Below, one piece after another: positions 43,788 through 51,977 of a stretch of DNA of 55,142 bases. The translations under genes were made by a program, and so were the position numbers. The stretch comes from Halomicronema sp. CCY15110 (GTDB lineage Bacteria; Cyanobacteriota; Cyanobacteriia; Phormidesmidales; Phormidesmidaceae). Under the pieces are notes generated by a model. The model ran no database searches, had not been told where the DNA came from, and saw only the letters and a list, made by a program, of their open reading frames with translations. The stretch covers positions 1 to 55,142 of the forward strand of contig NZ_JACSWC010000423.1 in the NCBI RefSeq assembly GCF_016888165.1. Direction: 5' to 3'. The first letter of the stretch is position 1, and the number at the start of each line of letters is the position of its first letter.

Positions 43788-44549
43788 GTGATTTCTGTTG
43801 TCTTGCCCTGCATCAATGAATTGCGACACGGCTACCTGCCCAAAATTATTGCTAACTTGCAAGCCCAGCAGGGCGACAAGGAACTCATTGCCGTCGTGAG
43901 TCCCAGTACCGATGACACGCTGGCGGTGTTGCAAGCGGCTCCCCAAATTCGAGTAATCGAGGCCGCCGCCAAGAATCGCGCCCAACGGCTGAATGTGGGC
44001 ATCCAAGCCAGTCGGGGCGAGGTCATCTTGTTGCACCATCCGGCGACCCTGCTGCCGCCCGAAACGGCTCTCAGGCAAATCGACACCACCTTTCAAGACC
44101 CAGCGGTAATGTGGAGCGGCTTTCGCCATCAGTTTGATTTAAGTCACTGGTTGCTGAACTACACCTCTTGGTATTCCTCAACGGTGCGTCCGCGCTGGGG
44201 GCAGATTTTGTATTTGGATCATTGTGTGGCAGTACGGCGATCGCGACTCGACGACATCGGCGGGGTGCCCGATCTCGACATTTTTGAAGACACGGTGCTG
44301 AGTCAGCGCCTCCGGGCCTATGGCCCACCCAAAATCTTGCCGGGTACGGTGATCACCTCAGCGCGGCGGTATCGCGATCGCGGCGTCTATCGCCAAGCCA
44401 TCATGAACCAAACGCTAAAGGTGATGTATCACCTCCAGCTCGACCCGCAATGGCTGAACCGCTTGTATGAGCGCAAAGCACAAATCAACGTTACTTATAC
44501 CGATCAGGAGACAGAGGTATCGAACCACCCACCCCGCGCGCCCCGTTAA
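43788..44549 (+). CDS. Family 2 glycosyltransferase, TIGR04283-like
   Basis: 253 residues from a GTG at 43788 (ISVVLPCINE). The GT-A fold shows in the N-terminal strand, AAKNRAQRLNVGIQASRGEV and FEDTVLSQRLRAYG. The segment TSARRYRDRGVYRQAIMNQT resembles the tail of TIGR04283 glycosyltransferases. The usual DGGSTDGT is altered to VSPSTDDT and the metal-binding DxD equivalent is HHPAT, so the catalytic centre is unusual. Substrate unknown. It is convergent with nanE, with the stops overlapping by four bases. Confidence 0.75.
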   Translation: MISVVLPCINELRHGYLPKIIANLQAQQGDKELIAVVSPSTDDTLAVLQAAPQIRVIEAAAKNRAQRLNVGIQASRGEVILLHHPATLLPPETALRQIDTTFQDPAVMWSGFRHQFDLSHWLLNYTSWYSSTVRPRWGQILYLDHCVAVRRSRLDDIGGVPDLDIFEDTVLSQRLRAYGPPKILPGTVITSARRYRDRGVYRQAIMNQTLKVMYHLQLDPQWLNRLYERKAQINVTYTDQETEVSNHPPRAPR

Positions 44550-45235
44550 AGGTGGGCGATCGCGGCCTGGTAGCGCTGCGCCAGAATGTCGATGCCCGTA
44601 ATGGCCGTGCCCACCACCACTGCCGATGCGCCGAGCTTCAACGCTTGTTGAGCAGCGGTGGGTGACGCGATGCCCCCCTCGCAAATGCAGGGCACAGAGC
44701 ACTGGTCGATGAGGTTGCTCAACAATTCAAAACCCGGTGGCTCGCACTGCTGGGTATCGGCGGTATAGCCGTAGAGAGTCGTGCCCAAAATATCGACACC
44801 CGCCGCCACCGCTGCCTGGGCCGAGGCCAATGTATCAATATCCGCCATGACGGGCTTCTGGAGTTGATCGTGGATGTGCTGCACCAAGTCGGCCAACGTT
44901 TCGCCACCGGGACGAGGCCGTTTCGTCGCGTCGATCGCAATCACATCAGCTCCGGCCTCAGCCACGGCCTGAGCATGGTGCAACTGCGGCGTAATGTACA
45001 CCTCCGAATCGGGGATGACCTGCTTCCACAACCCGATGATGGGCACCGACACGCGATCGCGTACCGCCGCAATGTGAGCGGGACTGTCGATGCGCACCGC
45101 GATCGCCCCCTGATTCACCGCTGCCGCCGCCATCGCCCCAATCACCACCGGATCATGCAAGGGCGAGTCGGCCGGAGCCTGACACGACACAATCAGCCCC
45201 CCCCGCAGTTGATCGAGAACCGTATCAAAAGTCAT
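44546..45235 (-). CDS. nanE: N-acetylmannosamine-6-phosphate 2-epimerase
   Basis: 229 residues, a TIM barrel. NanE motifs: [20 protein letters not shown] at the start, [30 protein letters not shown] with the catalytic Lys, LGTTLYGYT and [20 protein letters not shown] for phosphate binding. It interconverts N-acetylmannosamine 6-phosphate and N-acetylglucosamine 6-phosphate. No other sialic acid genes are near, so in this organism it may serve amino-sugar recycling. Confidence 0.92.
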   Translation of the reverse strand: MTFDTVLDQLRGGLIVSCQAPADSPLHDPVVIGAMAAAAVNQGAIAVRIDSPAHIAAVRDRVSVPIIGLWKQVIPDSEVYITPQLHHAQAVAEAGADVIAIDATKRPRPGGETLADLVQHIHDQLQKPVMADIDTLASAQAAVAAGVDILGTTLYGYTADTQQCEPPGFELLSNLIDQCSVPCICEGGIASPTAAQQALKLGASAVVVGTAITGIDILAQRYQAAIAHL

Positions 45236-45436
45236 CGCGCCCCCTTTATGCTCGTGACCCGCACGCCAACAACACCGTCCATGCTACGCCGAATCGCGCC
45301 CCCGCTCCTCTACTCCCTCGGCTCGCCGCTCTCCCGGCTCCCCAATCCCCCGAGTTTGTCACCCCCGCACCTTTACAAACGTCCCTTTCTTGCTCAGCAT
45401 GGAAAGGATTATCCGCATGTTAGGAGTTTGGGATCT

Positions 45437-45889
45437 GTGGAACGCACGTTTATTATGATCAAGCCCGATGGAGTGCAGCGTAGCCTCATCGGTGAAGTGA
45501 TTGCTCGCTTTGAGCGCAAGGGCTTTACGCTGGTCGGCATGAAGCTGATGGCGGTGTCTCGGGAACTAGCCGAGAAGCACTACGATGTCCACAAAGACAA
45601 GCCCTTCTTCGGTGGCTTGGTAGAATTCATTACTTCTAGCCCCGTGGTGGCGATGGTGTGGGAAGGCGAAAATGTGGTGGCTTCTGGGCGCACCCTGATC
45701 GGCGCGACGAACCCCATTTCTTCGGCTCCGGGCACCATTCGCGGCGACTTTGGCATCACCATTGGCCGCAACCTGATTCACGGTTCCGACGCGGTAGAAA
45801 CTGCCCAGCGGGAGATCGCGCTCTGGTTCACTGAGCCTGAACTCGCTAGCTGGACTCCGGCGACCAAGGGCTGGCTCTACGAAGATTAA
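45437..45889 (+). CDS. ndk: Nucleoside diphosphate kinase
   Basis: 150 residues from a GTG at 45437, with AGGAG at 45422-45426 ten bases upstream. The protein starts [20 protein letters not shown] as usual. The phosphorylated His lies in [16 protein letters not shown], and the nucleotide site includes [18 protein letters not shown]. It moves phosphate between nucleoside tri- and diphosphates. The reading frame is open far upstream (to 44864), but that part is antisense to nanE and not family-like. Confidence 0.95.
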   Translation: MERTFIMIKPDGVQRSLIGEVIARFERKGFTLVGMKLMAVSRELAEKHYDVHKDKPFFGGLVEFITSSPVVAMVWEGENVVASGRTLIGATNPISSAPGTIRGDFGITIGRNLIHGSDAVETAQREIALWFTEPELASWTPATKGWLYED

Positions 45890-45906
45890 TCGCCCAGATC
45901 TCAACT

Positions 45907-45969
45907 AGGGGACGGTTCCCTGTCGGCTCAACCGCTTCGGGGAAGACATCGGCCAGGGAACCGTCCCCT
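45907..45969. repeat. 63-bp palindromic element, copy C
   Basis: Left arm AGGGGACGGTTCCCTG and right arm CAGGGAACCGTCCCCT. It fills nearly all of the 87-bp gap between convergent ndk and the ABC transporter gene. It shares TGTCGG and a CAACCG with copies A and B. Confidence 0.8.
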
Positions 45970-45976
45970 GGTCTCA

Positions 45977-47719
45977 TCAAGACTTAAACTGTTGGGCGTA
46001 GAACTGGGCGTAGCGTTGACCGTAGCTGAGTAGTTCGTCGTGGGAGCCGGATTCCACGATGGTGCCTTTTTCGAGAAAGATGATGCGATCGGCTTCGCGC
46101 ACAGTGCTGAGGCGGTGGGCAATGACGAAGACGGTGCGGTTATGCATGGCCCGATCGAGGGCTTCTTGCACTAAAGCTTCGGATTCGGAGTCGAGGGCGG
46201 AGGTGGCTTCGTCCAGGATGAGGATGCGCGGGTCAAAGTAGAGGGCGCGGGCGATCGCAATGCGCTGCCGCTGTCCCCCAGACAGATTCACCCCCCGCTC
46301 ACCGACCCAGGTGTGATAGCCCTGCGAGAATTGGGTAATGAAATTGTGGGCATTCGCGAGCTTTGCCGAGGCCTCAATGCGATCGAAGTCGGGCTCAATT
46401 TCGCCATAGGCAATGTTGTGGGCAATATTGCCAGAAAACAAGGTGATGTCTTGGGGCACGATGCCAATTTGTCGCCGCAGGCTATCCACCGTGACGGTGC
46501 GCAGGTCGGTGCCGTCAATGAGGACTTGCCCATCCACCGGGTCAAAAAAGCGCATCAGCAGGTTGATCAGCGTCGTCTTCCCCGCGCCCGAAGAACCCAC
46601 CAGGGCAATCACTTCGCCCGGATGCACGCGTAAATCTAAATGCTGCAAGACTGGTTTGCTGGGGTCATAGGCAAAGGACACATCGTTATATTGCACCTTG
46701 CCCGTGACCGCCGGTAGCGGTTGCGCATGCGGGTCTTCGACCAAGGACGGCACCACGTCCATCAGTTCAAAGACTCGCTCCACCGAGGCTTCTGTCTGCT
46801 TGAACTCGTTGTAGTGTTGGGTCACCAGATCGATGGGATGGAGGAGAAGGGCGATCGCGGCCAAAAAGCTCACCAGGGCTTGCGGCGTCAGGTTGCCTTG
46901 GGCAATCTGCCAGCCGCCGAGGAAAAACAGGAACATAATCCCGATCGCTTCTAAAAAACCGACCACGGGATATTGCAAGGCTTTCAGCCGTTCGGCCCGA
47001 TAGCGCAGATTGCGATTATGGACCGCCTCTTGGTTGAAGCGCTGCTGCTCAAAGTTTTGGGCGGCAAAGGCTTGCACCAGTCGCATACTGCCAAAGACTT
47101 CCGTAAGCAAAGCCGACAGACTCGAAATTTGGGTCTGGCTCTTGCGCGATAGCTTCAACAGACGATTGCCAAATTCACCAATCAGCCATGCCATCAATGG
47201 CGCGATGATCAGACCCGCCAGGGTGAGCTGCCAGTTCAAATACAGCATGTAGATGGGGATGGCGATGAGTTGCAGCACGCAAGAGACGAACTGCTGCGAC
47301 ATTTTGTGGATGACTTCGCCAATGCGATCGATGTCTTCCGTGAGGCGATAGCTCAAATCGCCCGTTTTGTTACGTTCGTAATAGTCCAGACCCAGGCGGT
47401 GCAGGTGGGCGTAGACCGCTTGGCGCAGATCCAACGCGACATCGAGCGAAGCGCGGATCATGATGATGTTTTCCCAATATTGGAAAACGCTGCGCACCAG
47501 AAAAAGGATGGCCCCCAGACCGAGCCAATAAGCCATTTGCGGCACATTGCCCTGACCAATATAAAGGGCGACCTGACCGGCCAGGTAAGGCAACCCGAGC
47601 GTCGATAAGACGTAGCCCAAAATGCACACAAACCCCAGCGCAAACCGCGCCCGATGAGGCCGAATAAAGGGCAGCAGGTGCCAATAGCTAGAGCGCTGGC
47701 GGGAAGACGGGGCGGTCAC
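45977..47719 (-). CDS. ABC exporter, MsbA-like half-transporter
   Basis: 580 residues: six membrane helices (about 1-320) fused to an ATPase domain. Walker A GSSGAGKTT, signature LSGGQRQRIAIARAL and Walker B ILILDEATSALD are intact, as are the Q loop (IGIVPQDITLFSG) and switch His (VIAHRLSTV). It should work as a homodimer that flips or exports lipids or other hydrophobic compounds. Its start overlaps the stop of the lipid-A-disaccharide-synthase-like gene by four bases, which points to a glycolipid or envelope substrate. Confidence 0.9.
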   Translation of the reverse strand: MTAPSSRQRSSYWHLLPFIRPHRARFALGFVCILGYVLSTLGLPYLAGQVALYIGQGNVPQMAYWLGLGAILFLVRSVFQYWENIIMIRASLDVALDLRQAVYAHLHRLGLDYYERNKTGDLSYRLTEDIDRIGEVIHKMSQQFVSCVLQLIAIPIYMLYLNWQLTLAGLIIAPLMAWLIGEFGNRLLKLSRKSQTQISSLSALLTEVFGSMRLVQAFAAQNFEQQRFNQEAVHNRNLRYRAERLKALQYPVVGFLEAIGIMFLFFLGGWQIAQGNLTPQALVSFLAAIALLLHPIDLVTQHYNEFKQTEASVERVFELMDVVPSLVEDPHAQPLPAVTGKVQYNDVSFAYDPSKPVLQHLDLRVHPGEVIALVGSSGAGKTTLINLLMRFFDPVDGQVLIDGTDLRTVTVDSLRRQIGIVPQDITLFSGNIAHNIAYGEIEPDFDRIEASAKLANAHNFITQFSQGYHTWVGERGVNLSGGQRQRIAIARALYFDPRILILDEATSALDSESEALVQEALDRAMHNRTVFVIAHRLSTVREADRIIFLEKGTIVESGSHDELLSYGQRYAQFYAQQFKS

Positions 47720-48963
47720 GGGGTAATGGTTCCTCTTTCAGCGGTGGGGGTCGGCGGCGTCACTTCAATCGGATCGGCGTTGAGATTATCCAAAATGAGT
47801 TGAGCAATGCGTTTAGAGGCACCGGGGGTGCCGAGGCGATCGCGACCATTATCCACGCAGGCGGCCAGGTAATCGGCGTTATTCAAAGTTTTTTGTAGGC
47901 AGTGGGCAGCTTCCACCAGCGTTTCCGGCGTCGCTGGCCCAGTGCCGATAGTTTGGGCCGACATGCCCAACAGCCGGTCTTGAGCTTCCGCAAAGGCATA
48001 ATTGAACTGCGGCCCCTCCCCCGGAATTTGGATCACGGGTTTGCCCAGAGCCACGGCTTGATCCACGGCGAGTCCGGCCATGCCAATCACCAACGTGGTA
48101 TGGCAGACGATGTCGTTAAAGGCGTCGTCATAGCAGCGAATGGCGGCGATCGCCCCGTCGTCGAGCTCATAGGTCAACTGGCCCGCGTCGTATTGCCAGC
48201 CCAGATCAGCCGCGATCGCCCCCAACTCTCGCATCAGCGCAGGCACCAGCGCCGCCCGGAACTGCACCGTGTTGCCCATCAGTCGCGTGGACTCCACCAC
48301 AAACTGCATCATCAGTTTGAAGTTACGCACGGCCTCCGGCATCCGTGACCCCGGCAACAGCGCCACCATCGGCACCGCTGGCATGAGTTGGAGATCTTTG
48401 CCCTGGGGGATGAGCCAGTCCAGAGAGGGAATGCCGCCGTAGTGAACTTTTTCGAATCCCTGTTTTTGCAAATCTTTGGCGGTGTAAGGATCACGGGTGA
48501 TGACGGCCCGACAGCGGGGCGATCGAATCGCAAACCGCATGACAAAATCCGTTTGCAAATGCCCCTCGTATAGGGCGGATAGGCAAGAAATAAAGGAAAT
48601 AAAGGGGCGGCCTGTCAGATACGCGCAGGTTTGCCCGACCGAGTCGCCCGTGGCATGCACCAGGTCAAACGCTGGCCCGTGGCGACGAATGGCTTTGATT
48701 TGGCGCAGACTTAGACTCAGCAGCCCCGCTTGAATATCTTTCAGCAATAACCAGCGGTTGACGTAGGTAAACCCACCGGAGGGCAATACTTGCGTTGGCC
48801 CCAAAATGGGCACGCCTAGCCGACGATAGGCATTACCTTCGCCCACGATGGGAATGGCCGCTATGTCAATTTCCGGTGCCAGCTTGCGCAAGGTGCGGAT
48901 AACGTGAGCCGAGTGATTATCTTCCCCGTGGCCGTTACTAATAAATAAAACTCGCTGAGGCAT
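47716..48963 (-). CDS. Lipid-A-disaccharide synthase-related protein (TIGR03492)
   Basis: 415 residues from the ATG at 48963; open codons continue to 49086 with other ATGs (49071, 49005). The opening VLFISNGHGEDNHSAHVIRT and the sugar-nucleotide site region VALLPGSRMPEAVRN mark a GT-B enzyme related to LpxB. VIGMAGLAVDQAVALGKPVI and IPGEGPQFNYAFAEAQDRLL are typical of the TIGR03492 family. LpxB joins the two lipid A sugars; what this family makes in cyanobacteria is not known to me. Co-transcribed with the downstream ABC exporter. Confidence 0.88.
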   Translation of the reverse strand: MPQRVLFISNGHGEDNHSAHVIRTLRKLAPEIDIAAIPIVGEGNAYRRLGVPILGPTQVLPSGGFTYVNRWLLLKDIQAGLLSLSLRQIKAIRRHGPAFDLVHATGDSVGQTCAYLTGRPFISFISCLSALYEGHLQTDFVMRFAIRSPRCRAVITRDPYTAKDLQKQGFEKVHYGGIPSLDWLIPQGKDLQLMPAVPMVALLPGSRMPEAVRNFKLMMQFVVESTRLMGNTVQFRAALVPALMRELGAIAADLGWQYDAGQLTYELDDGAIAAIRCYDDAFNDIVCHTTLVIGMAGLAVDQAVALGKPVIQIPGEGPQFNYAFAEAQDRLLGMSAQTIGTGPATPETLVEAAHCLQKTLNNADYLAACVDNGRDRLGTPGASKRIAQLILDNLNADPIEVTPPTPTAERGTITP

Positions 48964-49320
48964 GGAGACCCGCAGTTCAGTAGAACGCAGATGCCAGTTT
49001 AACATTCTGCTTAAGCCCTGTTTAACGAAATCTAGGCTGAAAGTCGAGGTGCGGTGAGCCTGATCTGACATCGCGAATTGCCCCAATTTAGCGTGATCCC
49101 AGAGGGACGGTTCCCCCTGAGGGAACTGCCAGCGGCGGTCAGGCGTCTACTGATTTCAGACCTGTGGCCCAGCGTTGAGTGAATGAGCACCGCAACGAAT
49201 GAGGGCGAGATCGCCACCGACGGCCTTGCCAACGTTACGTCGCCCGGTTCTTCATGGCGCTTTGATGCTGAAATGCCAACGGTCTGGGGTATTCTTAAGC
49301 AGACTTAAAGTGACGCTCAC

Positions 49321-50055
49321 ATGGTGAATCAACTACCCATACATTGCTCCGCCTGCTGGCGGCCTAACTTGAAACTGCGTTGGCTCGTCATGGTAATGGT
49401 GACAGTCACCCTGTTTGCCGGGGTCGAGTTATGGGTGGGTTGGCTGAGCCACAGTTTGACCTTACGGGCCGACTCGGGCCATATGCTGACGGATGGCCTG
49501 GCGATGGCGATCGCCCTGGCGGCAGCGTGGATGGCCCAGCGATCGCGCCCCATCGCTACGGGCAATCAGCGGGTAGAAATCCTGGCAGCGCTAATTAACA
49601 GCTTGGCTTTACTGGCAATGGCGGCGTGGATTGGTCGCGAAGCTTGGACGCATTGGCATGGGGAACCGACCGAAATCCTGACCCTGCCCATGTTGATCAC
49701 TTCGCTACTGGGTCTGCTCATCAATGGGCTAAATCTGTACTGGCTCCATGGCGATTTACGTCAGGACTTGAATGTGCGCGGCGTCTTCTTGCATATCCTG
49801 GCGGATTTGGTGGGGTCAGTGGGAGCCATTTTGGCCGCGATCGCGGTGACGTTTCTCAATTGGGTATGGGCCGACATGCTGATTGGGACTGCCGTGGCGC
49901 TCGTGATTGCCGTGAGTGCCCTACCCTTACTGTGGCAGAGTGTGGCCCGCCTGCGGGCAGTACCGCCTGACCAGGCCAATACGGTGGCCGCCCTCGAAGC
50001 ATTGGGCTGGCTCGAAACGGGACAAACTGACTTGTCTCAGTTGATTGCCAAATAA
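49321..50055 (+). CDS. Cation diffusion facilitator, membrane domain only
   Basis: 244 residues with six membrane helices. Metal site residues lie in SLTLRADSGHMLTDGLAMAI (Asp51, His54, Asp58) and GVFLHILADLVGSVG (His158, Asp162), as in zinc exporters of the CDF family. The usual cytoplasmic C-terminal domain of 80-90 residues is reduced to about 25 residues, so dimer control is likely to differ. It probably exports zinc or a similar ion by proton exchange. It is divergent from the TIGR03492 gene; the 234-bp gap also holds a short hairpin around GGGACGGTTCCC (49104-49115). Confidence 0.88.
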   Translation: MVNQLPIHCSACWRPNLKLRWLVMVMVTVTLFAGVELWVGWLSHSLTLRADSGHMLTDGLAMAIALAAAWMAQRSRPIATGNQRVEILAALINSLALLAMAAWIGREAWTHWHGEPTEILTLPMLITSLLGLLINGLNLYWLHGDLRQDLNVRGVFLHILADLVGSVGAILAAIAVTFLNWVWADMLIGTAVALVIAVSALPLLWQSVARLRAVPPDQANTVAALEALGWLETGQTDLSQLIAK

Positions 50056-50154
50056 GAAAGATTTCAGAGATCTTTAAGAATTTCCGGGTTTTCACTGATT
50101 TCCCAGCATTCCTTGACATGGTGGTAGTACATCAATTCAAGGGAGGGGCAACCC

Positions 50155-50736
50155 ATGGAATCAACCTCTTTACCAGAACTCTTAGGGCCAGAGGCCAAGA
50201 AAGCCACCGGTTGGCTCATTGCCCTCAGCATTGTGATGATTCTGACGGGCATTGTGGCGATCGCCATGCCGGGCATTTCATCCGTCACCTTTACGCTGAT
50301 TTTAGGCTGGCTACTGCTGTTTAACGGCATTGTGCGCATCGTCAACTCGTTCCGCTCGAAACCCATTCGCGGCTTTTGGCTGAGTTTGATTGTCGGTATC
50401 CTTTACGCGATTTCCGGCGTCATTGTAATTTCCAACCCGATTGGCGCGGTGTTGACCCTGACTTGGCTCTTTGGCTTCCTGCTGATCTTTGAAGGCATCG
50501 TGACCATCATTTCTGCCTTCGTCAACAAAACCGGGCGCAGCCTCGCCTGGCTCTTGGGATTAGACGGTGTAATTACGCTGATTCTGGGGATTCTGGTGCT
50601 CAGTCAGTGGCCCCAGAGTGCGATCTGGCTCATTGGCCTCTACATCGGCATCAGCATCCTCATGAGTGGGCTATCGCTATTGGTCGTGGCCTTATCGACC
50701 CGGCGGGCCATCCAACAAACCTCAGTTGAAGCCTAA
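50155..50736 (+). CDS. HdeD family membrane protein (DUF308)
   Basis: 193 residues with six membrane helices in three pairs, the HdeD pattern. Conserved blocks include WLIALSIVMILTGIVAIAMP, LILGWLLLFNGIVRIV, FWLSLIVGILYAISGVIVIS and TWLFGFLLIFEGIVTIISAF. In E. coli HdeD helps acid resistance at high cell density; the molecular job is unknown. GGAGGGG at 50140-50146 supports ATG 50155. A clear terminator follows. Confidence 0.9.
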   Translation: MESTSLPELLGPEAKKATGWLIALSIVMILTGIVAIAMPGISSVTFTLILGWLLLFNGIVRIVNSFRSKPIRGFWLSLIVGILYAISGVIVISNPIGAVLTLTWLFGFLLIFEGIVTIISAFVNKTGRSLAWLLGLDGVITLILGILVLSQWPQSAIWLIGLYIGISILMSGLSLLVVALSTRRAIQQTSVEA

Positions 50737-50798
50737 TGTCTCAGGGCCGTCGCTCTCCATTCGTCTGCTCTCAATAACGTGTTGCCCGATCAAGCAAC

Positions 50799-50833
50799 CG
50801 CCGTAGACATCACAGGTGCCTACGGCGTTTTTT
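50799..50833 (+). terminator. Rho-independent terminator after hdeD-like gene
   Basis: CGCCGTAG (50799-50806) pairs with CTACGGCG (50820-50827), followed by six T. It stands 62 bp after the HdeD-family stop. Confidence 0.85.
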
Positions 50834-50969
50834 GATGGTCGCAATCGCTCCCCCCATCCCAAGCGGCTTGCCACCCCGTCAATGACCTCAGCAGAACCAC
50901 TACCAAAGAGGCCAATGGTCTCTGACAGGCAGGATGAAAAGCGGACGATCGAGCCAGGGAGGGGACAGC

Positions 50970-51815
50970 TCAGCTTTTCGCGCGGGGAATCATCTTGACT
51001 TTGGTGGCGAGTCCCAGGCGGTGCAACAGTCGAATCGTCTGCCAGGTAACGTCAATTTCCCACCAATGCCAGCCGGTTTGGGCCGATCGCGGAAAGGTGT
51101 GATGGTTGTTGTGCCAGCCTTCCCCGTAGGTCACCAGGGACACCCACCAGAGGTTGCGGGCATTATCGTCAGCGTCAAAATTGCGATAGCCCCAGCAGTG
51201 GGTGGCGGAATTGACGAACCAAGTGGAGTGCCACAGCAGTACCGCGCGCACAAAAATGCCGTAAACCACAAACGACCAGCCACCGAGGGCGTAGAGGACG
51301 ATCGCAAGCGGGACTTGCAAAAGCAGGAAATAACGGTCTAACCAGCGGTAATAGGCTTGTTTCGCCAAATCTGGCGCATATTTGGCATACTGCGCAAACT
51401 CAAAGGACTCCGGCTGGGGTTGGAGAATCCACATCATATGGCTCCACCAAAAGCCACGCTTGGCAGAATAGGGATCCTGTTGCGGGTCTTCAGTAAAAGC
51501 GTGATGCTTGCGGTGACCGCCGACCCAAAAAATCGGTCCCCCTTGGGCGGCCATCGCCCCCACCGTCGCGAACCCATATTCCAACCAATGGGGCACGCGA
51601 AAGCTGCGGTGACTGAGCAAGCGATGATAACCCAAACAAATGCCAATGCTGCCAAACAGCCAGTGCAGCAGCAACATGACGCCGAGGGCTGACCAGGAAA
51701 AATATATCGGGGCAAGGATGAGGGCGATCGCGTGGCACACCCCAAAAAAGAGCACAACTCCCCAATCTAAAGTATTACGGGCACGGGGGGGAGTTGATAA
51801 ACGTGTTGAATTCAT
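50970..51815 (-). CDS. desC: Acyl-lipid delta-9-type desaturase
   Basis: 281 residues, a membrane di-iron enzyme that puts the first double bond into fatty acids bound to lipids. The three His boxes are HRLLSH, HRKHH and HNNHH, with GYHRLLSHRSFRVPHWLEY and YGEGWHNNHHTFPRSAQTGW as in DesC. Membrane helices lie at about 15-60 and 160-205. The start is placed at ATG 51815. The TetR regulator is divergent 162 bp away, and the palindrome at 51868-51882 lies 53 bp upstream of this start, so repression by that regulator is likely. Confidence 0.92.
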   Translation of the reverse strand: MNSTRLSTPPRARNTLDWGVVLFFGVCHAIALILAPIYFSWSALGVMLLLHWLFGSIGICLGYHRLLSHRSFRVPHWLEYGFATVGAMAAQGGPIFWVGGHRKHHAFTEDPQQDPYSAKRGFWWSHMMWILQPQPESFEFAQYAKYAPDLAKQAYYRWLDRYFLLLQVPLAIVLYALGGWSFVVYGIFVRAVLLWHSTWFVNSATHCWGYRNFDADDNARNLWWVSLVTYGEGWHNNHHTFPRSAQTGWHWWEIDVTWQTIRLLHRLGLATKVKMIPRAKS

Positions 51816-51867
51816 TGCACCAACCAAACAGGATGTTTCATCGAACGTGACTGACTGCTATGGTAAA

Positions 51868-51882
51868 GCAAGTGTCACTTGC
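51868..51882. promoter_or_regulatory. Palindromic operator, desC side
   Basis: GCAAGTGTCACTTGC is a perfect 7-1-7 palindrome in the desC-tetR intergenic region. Its half site GCAAGTG recurs in the second palindrome at 51951-51967. A probable binding site for the TetR-family protein next to it. Confidence 0.65.
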
Positions 51883-51950
51883 ACAAAAGTCAGCTTAGCG
51901 AGTTTTGAACGGTGTGACAAGGGCTAAATGTTGTCTTAATCTTTGTTGAA

Positions 51951-51967
51951 TGCAAGTGAGGCTTGCA
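51951..51967. promoter_or_regulatory. Palindromic operator, tetR side
   Basis: TGCAAGTGAGGCTTGCA has six-base arms (TGCAAG and CTTGCA) and ends ten bases before the regulator's ATG. Sharing GCAAGTG with the desC-side palindrome suggests that the regulator represses itself as well. Confidence 0.6.
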
Positions 51968-51977
51968 GACTGGTGAT

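Noticed and set aside
44864-45436. Long upstream extension of the ndk reading frame
   Set aside because: It is antisense to nanE and unlike nucleoside diphosphate kinase; the GTG with AGGAG at 45437 fits the family start.
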